Origin: Micromonospora sp. CP22
Lineage (GTDB): Bacteria; Actinomycetota; Actinomycetes; Mycobacteriales; Micromonosporaceae
Direction: 5' to 3'
DNA: 64,000 bases
NCBI RefSeq assembly: GCF_009712475.1
Contig: NZ_VCJO01000001.1
Coordinates: 659,840-723,839, forward strand
In this document: piece after piece, positions 15,957 to 25,077 of the stretch
How the letters are laid out: every line of letters starts with the position of its first letter
Numbering within the stretch: the first letter of the stretch is position 1
The notes under the pieces: model-generated
Seen by the model: the letters and a program-made list of their open reading frames with translations, nothing else
The model's database searches: none
Told to the model about the DNA's origin: nothing
Position numbers and translations under genes: made by a program

Positions 15957-18900
15957 TCAGGGGCGGGGGAACGCCGCCTCGATCAGCGCGGTCTGCTCGA
16001 CCTCGTGCATCTTCGCCGAACCGACGGCCGGAGCCGCAGCGGCCGGGCGGGAGATGCGGCGCAGCCGGACACCGTCGAGGTGCTCCAGCAGGTTGAGCGC
16101 GACGAACGACCAGGCGCCCTGGTTGGCCGGCTCCTCCTGTACCCAGGCGAAGTCCTCCGCGTTCGGGTACTGCGCGAGGGCGGCCCGGATCTCCTCCACC
16201 GGCATCGGGTAGAGCTGCTCCAGCCGGATGATCGCCGTGTCGGTGACACCGCGTTCCTGCCGGGCCTGGAACAGGTCGTAGTAGACCTTGCCCGAGCAGA
16301 GCAGCACCCGCTTGACCTGCTCCGGCGCGCTCACCGCCGGGTCGGGCAGCACCGGGGAGAAGGTGCCGGTGGTGAAGTCCTCCACCGAGGAGACGCAGAG
16401 CTTGTGCCGCAGCAGCGACTTCGGCGTGAACACCACCAGCGGCTTGCGCTTGGGCGAGAGGGCCTGACGGCGCAACAGGTGGAAGTAGTTCGCCGGGGTG
16501 GTCGGGTTCGCCACCCGCATGTTGTCCTCGGCGCAGAGCTGGAGGAACCGCTCCGGGCGGCCGGAGGTGTGGTCCGGCCCCTGGCCCTCGTGGCCGTGCG
16601 GCAGCAACAGGGTGACCGCGGACCGCTGGCCCCACTTCACCTCACCGGAGGAGATGAACTCGTCGATCACCGTCTGGGCGCCGTTGACGAAGTCGCCGAA
16701 CTGCGCCTCCCAGCAGACCAGCGCGTCGACGTTCTCCACCGAGTAGCCGTACTCGAAGCCCATCGCCGCGTACTCGCTCAACAGCGAGTCGTGCACGAAG
16801 AACCGGGAACGCTCGCCGTCGGCGGTGAGCGACTTCAGCGGCAGGTAGTCGTCGCCGGTCTCCGCGTCGACGATCGAGGCGTGCCGTTGCACGAAGGTGC
16901 CCCGGCGGGAGTCCTGACCGGCGAGCCGGACCGTTATCCCGTCGTGCAGCAGTGCCCCGAAGGCGATGATCTCGCCGAAGCCCCAGTCGATGTTGCCCTC
17001 GACGGCCATCCGGGCCCGCCGGTCGAGCAGCTGCTGGATCCGCTTGTGCGGGGTGAAGCCCTCGGGCAGGTTGACGTGCGCCTCACCGATGGCCTTGATG
17101 ACCGACGCCTCGGTCGCCGTCTCCACCTTCGGCTCGGGCTCGTCCTGCCGGGGCGGGCGGCTCAACTGACGCGGCGTGCTGGCCGCGTCACGGGTGGCCT
17201 TGAAGACCCGCTCCAGCTGCGCCTGGTAGTCGCGCAGCAGCTCCTCGGCATCCTCCACGGTGATGTCACCCCGCCCGATCAGCTCCTCGGTGTAGAGCTT
17301 GCGGACCGAGCGCTTCGAGTCGATGATCCGGTACATCTGGGGGTTGGACATCGAGGGGTCGTCGCCCTCGTTGTGTCCGCGCCGCCGGTAGCAGACCAGG
17401 TCGATGACGACGTCCTTGTTGAACGCCTGGCGGTACTCGAAGGCGAGCCGGGCGACCCGCACCACGGCCTCCGGGTCGTCACCGTTGACGTGGAAGATCG
17501 GGGCCTGGATCATCCGGGCCACGTCGGTGCTGTAGAGGCTGGAGCGGCTGTACTCCGGTGCGGTGGTGAAGCCGACCTGGTTGTTGACCACCACGTGGAC
17601 CGTCCCACCGGTGCGGTAACCGCGCAGCTGGGAGAGGTTGAGCGTCTCGGCCACCACGCCCTGACCGGCGAAGGCGGCGTCGCCGTGCACCGCCAGCGGC
17701 AGCACGGTGTAGCCCTCCAGCTTGAGGTCGATGCGGTCCTGCTTGGCCCGCACTATCCCCTCCAGCACCGGGTCGACGGCCTCCAGATGCGACGGGTTCG
17801 CCACCACCGAGACCTTCACGGCGTGGTCGCCGTCGGGGGTGCTGAACTTGCCGTTCTGACCCAGGTGGTACTTCACGTCGCCGGAGCCCTGGGTGGACCG
17901 TGGGTCCAGGTGCCCCTCGAACTCGGAGAAGATCTTCTCGTACGGCTTGCCGACGATGTTGGCCAGCACGTTGAGCCGGCCCCGGTGGGCCATGCCGATG
18001 ACGACCTCGTCCAGCCCGTCCTCGGCGGCGGCCTCCAGCACCTCACCGAGCAGCGGGATGAGCGACTCGCCGCCCTCCAGCGAGAAGCGCTTCTGGCCGA
18101 CGTACTTCGTCTGTAGGAAGGTCTCGAACGCCTCGGCCGCGTTGAGCCGGTTGAGCACGTGCTTCTGCTCGCCGGCCGGCGGCTTCTCGTACTTGCGCTC
18201 GACCCGTTCCTGGATCCAGCGCCGCTCGGCCGGGTCCTGGATGTGCATGTACTCGATGCCGACCCGGCGGCAGTACGAGTCACGCAGCACGCCGAGGATC
18301 TCCCGCAGCTTCATCCGCTGCCGACCGGCGAAACCGTTGACCGGGAAGGTGCGGTCGAGATCCCAGAGGGTCAGCCCGTGCTGGAGGACGTCCAGATCCG
18401 GGTGCTTACGGATCTTGAACTCCAGCGGGTCGGTGTCGGCCATCAGGTGACCGCGCACCCGGTACGAGTGGATCAGCTCATGGACCCGGGCGGTCTTGTT
18501 GATCTGACCCTCGCTGTCGACCGCGACGTCGCGCATCCAGCGCACCGGCTCGTACGGGATGCGCAGCGAGGTGAAGATCTGGTCGTAGAAGCCGTGCTCG
18601 CCGAGCATCAGCTCGTGCATGGCCTTGAGGAACTCGCCGGACTGCGCGCCCTGGATGATCCGGTGGTCGTACGTGCTGGTCAGCGTGATGACCTTGCTGA
18701 CCGCCAGCTCGGCCAGGGTGGCCTCGCTCATCCCCTGGTACGGCGCCGGGTACTCCATGGCACCGACCCCGATGATCGCGCTCTGGCCCTGCATGAGCCG
18801 CGGCATCGAGTGCACGGTGCCGATGCCGCCGGGGTTGGTCAGCGAGATCGTGGTGCCGGAGTAGTCCTCCATGGTCAGCTCGTTGCGGCGGGCCCGCCGG

Positions 18901-19724
18901 ACGACGTCCTCGTACGCCTGCCAGAACTGCCGGAAGTCCATCTGCTCACAGGCCTTGATGGAGGGGACCACCAGGTTGCGGCTGCCGTCCGGCTTGGTCA
19001 GGTCGATGGCGATGCCCAGGTTGACGTGCTCGGGGCGGACCATCGCCGGCTTGCCGTCGACCTCGGCGAAGGAGTTGTTCATCTCCGGGTGCGCGACCAG
19101 TGCCCGCACCAGGGCGTAGCCGATCAGGTGGGTGAAGCTGACCTTGCCACCGCGCCCCCGGGCGAGGTGGTTGTTGATCACGATGCGGTTGTCGACCAGC
19201 AGCTTGGCCGGTACGGCGCGCACGCTGGTCGCGGTCGGCACGGCCAGCGAGGCGTCCATGTTCTGGACGATCTTGGCGGCTACGCCGCGTAGTGGCGTGG
19301 TCTGCGGTCCGTTGGCGGTGGGCGCGGTCCGGGTCTTCGTCGGCTCGGCCTTGGCCGCCGCCGGCTTACCGGTGGTCGGCTTCGCGACGGCCGGCTTGGC
19401 CGCGGCGGGTGCCGGCTTCGACGTGGTCGGTGCCGCCGAGCGGCGTTCGCCCTTGCCGGCCGGCTCGGCCTTGGCCGCCGGCTGGCTCTTGGGGGCCGGT
19501 TCGGTCTTGGTCGGGGCGGCGTCCTTGGTCTCGGTGGCGACCGGTCGGCCGTCACCGCCGCTCGCTGTGCCCTGACCGGGCCGATAGTCGGCGAAGAAGT
19601 CGTGCCAGGCCGGGTCGACGCTGCTGGGATCGGCGAGATACCGCTGGTACATCTCCTCGACGATCCACTCGTTCGGGCCGAAACCCGCCAGTGGGTTCTC
19701 CTGCGAAGTCTGCTGGGTCGACAC
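15957..19724 (-). CDS. kgd: multifunctional 2-oxoglutarate decarboxylase/dehydrogenase (E1o-E2 fusion)
   Basis: Kgd/OdhA of actinobacteria acts as 2-oxoglutarate dehydrogenase E1 with a built-in E2-like succinyltransferase domain, and can also decarboxylate to succinic semialdehyde. The 1255-residue protein shows the N-terminal [20 protein letters not shown], an Ala/Lys/Pro/Thr-rich linker (about 45-135), an acyltransferase domain with active-site TYDHRIIQG (about 360), then the thiamine-diphosphate E1 part ([38 protein letters not shown]) and the transketolase-like C-terminal half ([34 protein letters not shown]). GTG start at 19724; GAGG lies rather far upstream. It is normally regulated by the FHA protein GarA/OdhI, which is not identified here. 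Confidence 0.97.
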   Translation of the reverse strand: MSTQQTSQENPLAGFGPNEWIVEEMYQRYLADPSSVDPAWHDFFADYRPGQGTASGGDGRPVATETKDAAPTKTEPAPKSQPAAKAEPAGKGERRSAAPTTSKPAPAAAKPAVAKPTTGKPAAAKAEPTKTRTAPTANGPQTTPLRGVAAKIVQNMDASLAVPTATSVRAVPAKLLVDNRIVINNHLARGRGGKVSFTHLIGYALVRALVAHPEMNNSFAEVDGKPAMVRPEHVNLGIAIDLTKPDGSRNLVVPSIKACEQMDFRQFWQAYEDVVRRARRNELTMEDYSGTTISLTNPGGIGTVHSMPRLMQGQSAIIGVGAMEYPAPYQGMSEATLAELAVSKVITLTSTYDHRIIQGAQSGEFLKAMHELMLGEHGFYDQIFTSLRIPYEPVRWMRDVAVDSEGQINKTARVHELIHSYRVRGHLMADTDPLEFKIRKHPDLDVLQHGLTLWDLDRTFPVNGFAGRQRMKLREILGVLRDSYCRRVGIEYMHIQDPAERRWIQERVERKYEKPPAGEQKHVLNRLNAAEAFETFLQTKYVGQKRFSLEGGESLIPLLGEVLEAAAEDGLDEVVIGMAHRGRLNVLANIVGKPYEKIFSEFEGHLDPRSTQGSGDVKYHLGQNGKFSTPDGDHAVKVSVVANPSHLEAVDPVLEGIVRAKQDRIDLKLEGYTVLPLAVHGDAAFAGQGVVAETLNLSQLRGYRTGGTVHVVVNNQVGFTTAPEYSRSSLYSTDVARMIQAPIFHVNGDDPEAVVRVARLAFEYRQAFNKDVVIDLVCYRRRGHNEGDDPSMSNPQMYRIIDSKRSVRKLYTEELIGRGDITVEDAEELLRDYQAQLERVFKATRDAASTPRQLSRPPRQDEPEPKVETATEASVIKAIGEAHVNLPEGFTPHKRIQQLLDRRARMAVEGNIDWGFGEIIAFGALLHDGITVRLAGQDSRRGTFVQRHASIVDAETGDDYLPLKSLTADGERSRFFVHDSLLSEYAAMGFEYGYSVENVDALVCWEAQFGDFVNGAQTVIDEFISSGEVKWGQRSAVTLLLPHGHEGQGPDHTSGRPERFLQLCAEDNMRVANPTTPANYFHLLRRQALSPKRKPLVVFTPKSLLRHKLCVSSVEDFTTGTFSPVLPDPAVSAPEQVKRVLLCSGKVYYDLFQARQERGVTDTAIIRLEQLYPMPVEEIRAALAQYPNAEDFAWVQEEPANQGAWSFVALNLLEHLDGVRLRRISRPAAAAPAVGSAKMHEVEQTALIEAAFPRP

Positions 19725-19934
19725 GGCCGGTAATCGCCTCTTTCACGCGGGTTTGTGTGTCACGCGGTGCCCGACGCGCCGGGACGGGCGCACAGGACGG
19801 TTCCCAGGCTACGCCGTAGCGAACCCCAGGGCATTTCCGCCTCGGTCGCGTGGTCGGATTCACAGAAGATGCCAGAAGTTCGGTAAGCGCTGCGTGTCTT
19901 TCCGGTCGCTGCTATGGCCGGTGCCTGACCCGCC

Positions 19935-19979
19935 GACGGGCCCGGTACGCCGGTCGTCCACCGGTGTACCGGGCCCGTC
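19935..19979 (-). terminator. hairpin downstream of the ABC transporter operon
   Basis: GACGGGCCCGGTAC (19935-19948) and GTACCGGGCCCGTC (19966-19979) are a perfect 14-bp stem, and the 17-nt loop itself can pair. It lies 33 bp past the permease stop and upstream of kgd. Confidence 0.7.
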
Positions 19980-20011
19980 GGGCGGTGCGACCCTGCTCGG
20001 CCGCTCGGGCG

Positions 20012-20827
20012 TCAGGAGATGTCGCGGCGTCGGGTGATCAGGACACCGACCACGCCGCTGACGACGGCGTAGCCCACCAGCACGAGCGCCCCCACCCACC
20101 AGACGGGCAGCATCTCGTTCTCACCCGGCGTGATCATGACCTGGGACGCGGCGGCCGGCCAGATCACCTGCCACTTGAGCACGGCCATGTTGTCCATCAG
20201 GTTGGCCAACAGCAGGAAGAGCAGTCCCACCACCTGCGTGCCGATCAGGTAGAGCACCGAGGCGGTGATCACCGCGCCGAGCTGGTTGGTGACCAACGTG
20301 CCGATGCCGACACCGAGCACCGTCCAGATCGCGTACGCCATCAGGTTGAGCAGCAGGGCGCGGTGGACCTCCCACTCGCCGAGCTGGGTGCCGAAGTCGT
20401 TGAGCGACAGGAACGCCGCACCGGCCGCGAGGTCGATCACCGTGGTCACCAGCCAGAACGCGAAACCGAGCAGGCTGGCCGCGATGAGCTTGCTGACGAT
20501 CACCGAGGTGCGGCGCGGGGTGGCCAGGAAGGTCGTGGTCGCGGTCTGGTGGAAGAACTCGTTGGTGACCATGAGGATGCCGATGAGCATCACGAACATC
20601 AGCCCCAGGTACTGGCCCGAGGTGTAGAGGTTCGCCGCCTGAGCCGGCGCGGAGGCGGCGTCGCCGGTGTAGCCGAACTCCTCCCCGCCGCCGGTGAGGG
20701 TCTCACTGGCCAGCCAGGCGTTGAAGGCGAAGGCCAGGGCGATCGACAGGAACGCCCCGATGGCCAACCACCACCAGGTGCTGGTCGTACGGATCTTGAG
20801 CAGTTCGGAGCGGACAAGGTTGCTCAT
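20012..20827 (-). CDS. ABC-2 type transporter permease
   Basis: A 271-residue membrane protein with about six membrane segments (WLAIGAFLSIALAFAFNAWL; LGLMFVMLIGILMVTNEFF; LLGFAFWLVTTVIDLAAGAAFL; LLNLMAYAIWTVLGVGIGTLV; VITASVLYLIGTQVVGLLFLLL; WVGALVLVGYAVVSGVVGVLI). The amphipathic start MSNLVRSELLKIRTTSTWWW is typical of ABC-2 permeases, which resemble bacitracin/lantibiotic exporters. The ATG overlaps the stop of the ATPase gene by 4 bp (ATGA), so the two are coupled. Transported substrate unknown. Confidence 0.9.
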   Translation of the reverse strand: MSNLVRSELLKIRTTSTWWWLAIGAFLSIALAFAFNAWLASETLTGGGEEFGYTGDAASAPAQAANLYTSGQYLGLMFVMLIGILMVTNEFFHQTATTTFLATPRRTSVIVSKLIAASLLGFAFWLVTTVIDLAAGAAFLSLNDFGTQLGEWEVHRALLLNLMAYAIWTVLGVGIGTLVTNQLGAVITASVLYLIGTQVVGLLFLLLANLMDNMAVLKWQVIWPAAASQVMITPGENEMLPVWWVGALVLVGYAVVSGVVGVLITRRRDIS

Positions 20828-21759
20828 CGGATGCCCGCCTTTCCGGCCGTCAGCTCCAGGAACACACGTTCCAGGTCTGGTCGTTCAGTGGTCAGCTCGT
20901 GTAGTTCGACCCCGGCGGCCAGGGCCGCCCGGCCCACCGTCGGAGCGTCGACCCCGCCGATCAACAGCGTGCCCTGCCCGTCGTTCTCCACCGTGGCCGG
21001 CCCCTGGGCCAGCGCGGCGGTCAGCGCGTCGGCCTGCGGGGTGCGGACCCGGACCCGGACGCCCTGCGCCATCGAACCGATCACCTGGTCCACCGGGCCC
21101 TGCCGGACCAACTGGCCCGCCGCGATGATCACCACGTCGTCGGCCAGCAGTTGCATCTCGGAGAGCAGGTGGCTGGAGACGAGCACGGTCCGTCCCTCGG
21201 CGGCCAGCCCTTTGAGGAACCCGCGCATCCAGCGGATGCCCTCCGGGTCCAGGCCGTTGGCCGGCTCGTCGAGGATCAGCACCCGGGGGTCACCGAGCAT
21301 CGCCGCGGCGATACCGAGCCGCTGCTTCATGCCCAGCGAGTAGCCCTTGAACTTGCGGTTCGCCGCCGGGGTCAACCCGACCAGCTCCAACGCCTGGTCG
21401 GCCCGCTCCCGGGGCAGCCCGGCAGCGGCGCAGAGCACCCGCAGGTGGTTGATCCCGGTACGGCCCTTGTGCGCGCTGGACGCCTCCAGGACCGCGCCGA
21501 CGTGTCCCAACGGGTTGGTCAGCTCGGGGTACCGGTGACCGCCGATGGTCGCCACCCCGGCGGTCGGGGTGACCAGGTTCAGCAGCATCCGCAGCGTGGT
21601 GGTCTTACCCGCGCCGTTCGGGCCGAGGAAGCCGGTGACCCGACCCGGTTCGACCGTGAACGACAGGTTGTTGACCGCGAGCACGTTGCGGTACTGCTTG
21701 GTCAGACCGGAGACCACGATCTGCGCGTCGTTGGTGGGGCTTGGTCGCCCGTGGGTCAT
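20824..21759 (-). CDS. ABC transporter ATP-binding protein
   Basis: The 311-residue ATPase has Walker A GPNGAGKTT, signature YSLGMKQRLG, Walker B VLILDEPANGLDP and the switch histidine in LVSSHLLSE. A C-terminal domain of about 80 residues (VRVRVRTPQADALTAAL onward) is typical of BcrA/DrrA-like drug or peptide exporter ATPases. The ATG at 21759 has GGAGGA about 6 nt upstream; the earlier in-frame start lacks one. With the permease downstream it makes a two-gene exporter; no dedicated regulator is adjacent. Confidence 0.93.
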   Translation of the reverse strand: MTHGRPSPTNDAQIVVSGLTKQYRNVLAVNNLSFTVEPGRVTGFLGPNGAGKTTTLRMLLNLVTPTAGVATIGGHRYPELTNPLGHVGAVLEASSAHKGRTGINHLRVLCAAAGLPRERADQALELVGLTPAANRKFKGYSLGMKQRLGIAAAMLGDPRVLILDEPANGLDPEGIRWMRGFLKGLAAEGRTVLVSSHLLSEMQLLADDVVIIAAGQLVRQGPVDQVIGSMAQGVRVRVRTPQADALTAALAQGPATVENDGQGTLLIGGVDAPTVGRAALAAGVELHELTTERPDLERVFLELTAGKAGIR

Positions 21760-21924
21760 CGTTCTCCTCCCGTGGCGGCGCCGGGATGCGCCGTTGCACA
21801 GCGTGACGTTAGCGGTTGGGCAAATCAATCGGGCTCGGTCGGGAGATGGTGATCCGCCTCAGGCAGGAGTCGTCTCATCCCCAGGGACGACCCGATCGAC
21901 GACGGTGCCGACCCGGATCCGGGC

Positions 21925-22575
21925 CTACACGGCGATCCAGGTCGCCCGGGCGTGGCCGAGCAGGCGGCCGTCCGGGGCGTACAGGCTGGTGCGGACGAAT
22001 GCCTTACGGCCCTCGGTGCCGATCACCGCGCCGGTCACCACGCACTCGTCGCCCGGGCCGGGCAGCGCCTCGACGCGGGCCGCGATCCGGCCGAGCACGT
22101 ACGGTCGACCGGCGGCGATCACCGCCCACCCGCCGGGACAGTCCAGGGCGGCCCAGATCGTGGCGACCTCCACTTGCGGTGGCACCCGCAGCGGGGCGGC
22201 CGTGCGGCCGTCCGGCAGCCGACCGGGAAAGACCCGTAGGCCGTCGGCGCGCTGTGGCCCGCACACGTAGCACCCGGGAAACGGATGGTCCACCAGGCCC
22301 GGGTACGCCGCCGAAGCGGCCCGGGCGGTCGCCAGATCCACCGGCGGGACCGCCGCCTCGTCGAACTCCTCCGCTGCGCGCAGCAGCGCGACCACCTCGC
22401 CGGCCGGGTCGCGCACCTCCGCGTCGGCGAGCGTCAACGGGGTGTCCAACGGCGGTGGTCGACGCAGCGTCACCTCGACCGGACCGTCCCCGCCGTACGC
22501 GGTGGCGAAGACACCGGCGCTCCATCCGCCGTTGCCCGAGCCGGGCGGTCCGTTGAAGCGCCCCTCGATGATCAT
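21925..22575 (-). CDS. hotdog-fold thioesterase-like protein
   Basis: A 216-residue protein with the look of a double-hotdog acyl-CoA thioesterase family member: FNGPPGSGNGGWSAG near the N-terminus, VTLRRPPPLDTPL, a central HPFPGCYVCGPQR that is conserved in actinobacterial members, and a second half with PGGWAVIAAGRPYVLGRI and GRLLGHARATWIAV. No secretion signal. The ATG at 22575 has GGAGGGAGA 6 nt upstream. It stands alone. Substrate is not predictable. Confidence 0.7.
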   Translation of the reverse strand: MIIEGRFNGPPGSGNGGWSAGVFATAYGGDGPVEVTLRRPPPLDTPLTLADAEVRDPAGEVVALLRAAEEFDEAAVPPVDLATARAASAAYPGLVDHPFPGCYVCGPQRADGLRVFPGRLPDGRTAAPLRVPPQVEVATIWAALDCPGGWAVIAAGRPYVLGRIAARVEALPGPGDECVVTGAVIGTEGRKAFVRTSLYAPDGRLLGHARATWIAV

Positions 22576-22700
22576 CGAAGTCTCCCTCCGCCACGTGGTC
22601 CGGCCTCGTCGCCGGGCACCGGCAGCCTCGCACGTATCCGCCACCGGTCGACCTGACGGGTCACCGCCGGAGCACCGGCTCGCCGGGTCCGTACCCGCCG

Positions 22701-22723
22701 CTCACAGGCTTTTTTCAGGCTCC
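22701..22723 (+). promoter_or_regulatory. OmpR-type direct repeat upstream of the response regulator
   Basis: CAGGCT at 22705-22710 recurs at 22716-22721, an 11-bp period that places both on one face of the helix, as for OmpR/PhoP-family dimers. A similar CAG repeat with the same 11-bp phase lies before the protease gene at 25020-25033. This suggests autoregulation by the adjacent regulator. Confidence 0.45.
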
Positions 22724-22763
22724 GCCCAGCGCCGGTGCAGCGGCTGCGCGGATGATGGGCGGC

Positions 22764-23465
22764 ATGGCCGCTACCCAGACCGAGGCGCGACTGCTCGTCG
22801 TCGAGGACGACCCGAACATCCTCGAACTGCTCTCCGCGAGCCTACGTTTCGCGGGCTTCGACGTCGCCACCGCCACCAGCGGCAGCGCCGCGCTGAGCGC
22901 GGCCCGGGACCATCGCCCCGATCTCGTGGTGCTCGACGTGATGCTGCCGGACCTCGACGGGTTCGAGGTGATCCGGATGATGCGCGAGGGCGGCACCCGT
23001 ACCCCGGTGGTCTTCCTCACCGCCCGCGACGCCACCGACGACAAGATCCGTGGGCTGACCCTCGGCGGTGACGACTACGTCACCAAGCCGTTCAGCCTGG
23101 AGGAGTTGACCGCCCGGATCCGCGCGGTGCTCCGCCGCACCAGCACCGGCGAGCAGGCCCCCGCCCGGCTCACCTTCGCCGACCTGGAGTTGGACGAGGA
23201 GACCCACGAGGTCTACCGGGCCGGTCAACGGGTGCAGTTGTCGCCAACCGAGTTCAAGCTGCTGCGGTACCTGATGCTCAACGCCAACCGGGTGCTGTCC
23301 AAGGCGCAGATCCTCGACCACGTGTGGAACTACGACTTCCGAGGCGACGACAACATCGTCGAGTCGTACATCTCGTACCTGAGACGCAAGGTGGACACGA
23401 CCGATCCCCGGTTGATCCACACCCTGCGTGGCGTCGGGTACGTCCTGCGCAAGCCGGTGGCGTGA
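22764..23465 (+). CDS. OmpR-family response regulator (MprA-like)
   Basis: A 233-residue regulator with a receiver domain (acidic pocket E14-D15-D16, phospho-acceptor D58 in VVLDVMLPD, Thr in FLTARD, Lys in VTKPF) and a C-terminal winged helix (RVQLSPTEFKLLRYL, NIVESYISYLRRKVD, RGVGYVLR). The ATG at 22764 gives the short N-terminus usual in the family; ATG codons at 22752 and 22755 are alternatives. Its stop overlaps the kinase start (GTGA). The order regulator, kinase, PDZ protease matches mprA-mprB-pepD of mycobacteria, an envelope-stress system. Orthology is inferred from gene order. Confidence 0.93.
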   Translation: MAATQTEARLLVVEDDPNILELLSASLRFAGFDVATATSGSAALSAARDHRPDLVVLDVMLPDLDGFEVIRMMREGGTRTPVVFLTARDATDDKIRGLTLGGDDYVTKPFSLEELTARIRAVLRRTSTGEQAPARLTFADLELDEETHEVYRAGQRVQLSPTEFKLLRYLMLNANRVLSKAQILDHVWNYDFRGDDNIVESYISYLRRKVDTTDPRLIHTLRGVGYVLRKPVA

Positions 23466-25015
23466 ACGCGTTGCAGCAGGCCAAGATCTGGCTCCGCACG
23501 ATTCCGCTGCGGGTCAAGCTGGTCGCGGCCGTGCTGACCCTGGTCGCCGCCGCGCTGCTGGTGATCGCCTCGCTGACCACGATCTTCCTGCGCAGCTACC
23601 TGGTGGACCAGGTGGACGCGGAGTTGAAGAGCGTGGCCGACAACCTGGAGGCGGTGGCCGGCGCCGAACGGTTCGGCACCGACCTGCCCACCGACTACCT
23701 GGTGGTCTTCACCGACAGTCGGACCGGCGCCGTCTACTCGGTGTACTTCGACACCAAGCGGTTCGACGTCAACGACCTGCCGCCCTGGCCGGAGAACGCC
23801 GCCGGCTTCGAACAGGCGGCCGGACAACCCTTCCCCGCTCGGGCGCGGGCCAGCGACATGCGCTGGCGGATGCTCTACACGGAGCTGCCCAACGGCCAGT
23901 GGACGGCGATCGCGCAGCACCTGACCGACGTGGACCAGGCGGTGAAACGCCTCATCTGGATCGACCTGCTGGTCGGCGGGGCGGTGCTGGTGCTGCTCGC
24001 CTCGATCGGCGCGGCGATCGTCCGGACCAGCCTCAAGCCGCTGGTGGAGATCGAACGTACCGCCGCGGCCATCGCCGGCGGCGATCTCAGTAGACGGGTG
24101 CCCGATCCGGAGGACGGCCAGCCCTGCCCGACCTCGGAGCTGGGGCGGCTGTCCCGGGCCCTGAACGCGATGCTCAGCCAGATCGAGATGGCCTTCACCG
24201 CCCGAGCGGCCTCGGAATCCGCCGCCCGGTACGCCGAGGTCGCCGCTCGGGAGGCCGCCGAGGCGGCGCGGGCCTCCGAGGCTCGCGCCCGTCGCTCGGA
24301 GGAACGGATGCGACAGTTCGTGGCGGACGCCTCACACGAGCTGCGTACCCCCCTGACCACCATCCGGGGCTTCGCGGAGCTGTACCGCCAGGGTGCGGCC
24401 CGCGCCCCCGAGCAGACCTCCGACCTGTTGCGCCGGATCGAGGACGAGGCGGCCCGGATGGGGCTGCTGGTGGAGGACCTGCTGCTGCTGGCCCGACTGG
24501 ACCGCGAACGACCGCTGGCCCTCACCCCGGTGGAACTGCCGGTGCTGGCGGCCGACGCGGTGGCGGCGGCGCGGGTGATGGCCCCGGACCGGCGGATCGA
24601 GCTGGAGATCGAGGCGGGTTCGGGCCCGCTGGTGGTGCGGGGCGACGACGCCCGGCTGCGTCAGGTGATCGGCAACCTGATGACCAACGCCCTGCGGCAC
24701 ACGCCACCCGAGGCGGCGGTGACGCTGCGGCTGCGCGCCGAGCCCGGCAACCTGGCGGTGATCGAGGTGGCCGACACCGGGCCGGGGCTCACCGCCGAGC
24801 AGGCGGAGCGGGTCTTCGAGCGGTTCTACCGGGTGGACGCCTCGCGGACCCGGCGGACCGACGGCAACAGCGGCACCGGCCTCGGCCTGGCCATCGTCGC
24901 CGCGCTGGTGGCCGTACACCAGGGCACGGTCGAGGTGACCGGGACGCCGGGCGGCGGAGCCACCTTCCGGGTACGGTTGCCGCTCGCCCCCGCCACTGAC
25001 ATCGACGATGAGTGA
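23462..25015 (+). CDS. sensor histidine kinase (MprB-like)
   Basis: The 517-residue kinase has membrane segments at about 18-44 and 165-187 enclosing an extracellular sensor of about 120 residues, a HAMP domain (about 187-242), an Ala/Glu/Arg-rich coiled coil (244-285), the HisKA box ASHELRTPLTT with phospho-acceptor H292, and a HATPase domain with NLMTNALRH, DTGPGL and GTGLGLAI. GTG start at 23462 overlaps the regulator stop by 4 bp. It should pair with the regulator upstream; the downstream protease suggests it senses envelope stress or misfolded exported protein. Confidence 0.95.
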   Translation: MNALQQAKIWLRTIPLRVKLVAAVLTLVAAALLVIASLTTIFLRSYLVDQVDAELKSVADNLEAVAGAERFGTDLPTDYLVVFTDSRTGAVYSVYFDTKRFDVNDLPPWPENAAGFEQAAGQPFPARARASDMRWRMLYTELPNGQWTAIAQHLTDVDQAVKRLIWIDLLVGGAVLVLLASIGAAIVRTSLKPLVEIERTAAAIAGGDLSRRVPDPEDGQPCPTSELGRLSRALNAMLSQIEMAFTARAASESAARYAEVAAREAAEAARASEARARRSEERMRQFVADASHELRTPLTTIRGFAELYRQGAARAPEQTSDLLRRIEDEAARMGLLVEDLLLLARLDRERPLALTPVELPVLAADAVAAARVMAPDRRIELEIEAGSGPLVVRGDDARLRQVIGNLMTNALRHTPPEAAVTLRLRAEPGNLAVIEVADTGPGLTAEQAERVFERFYRVDASRTRRTDGNSGTGLGLAIVAALVAVHQGTVEVTGTPGGGATFRVRLPLAPATDIDDE

Positions 25016-25036
25016 TTTTCAGCCAATCCTCAGGTC
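25016..25036 (+). promoter_or_regulatory. OmpR-type direct repeat upstream of the protease
   Basis: TTTTCAG followed 11 bp later by CCTCAGG (CAG at 25020 and 25031), beginning right after the kinase stop and ending about 40 bp before the protease ATG. It resembles the repeat at 22701-22723 and is a candidate binding site for the same regulator, giving the protease its own promoter. Confidence 0.4.
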
Positions 25037-25077
25037 AGCCCAAGGCGGGGCGCAGAGCGATGGGAGAAGGTAGGGAC

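Noticed and set aside
14565..18116. A 1183-codon open frame on the plus strand
   Set aside because: It is antisense to the GH6 gene, DUF6104 and kgd, all with clear motifs. Its length comes from GC-rich codon bias in the opposite strand.
22565..23071. Basic Arg-rich frames overlapping the response regulator
   Set aside because: They are out-of-frame shadows; the regulator has all receiver and winged-helix residues.
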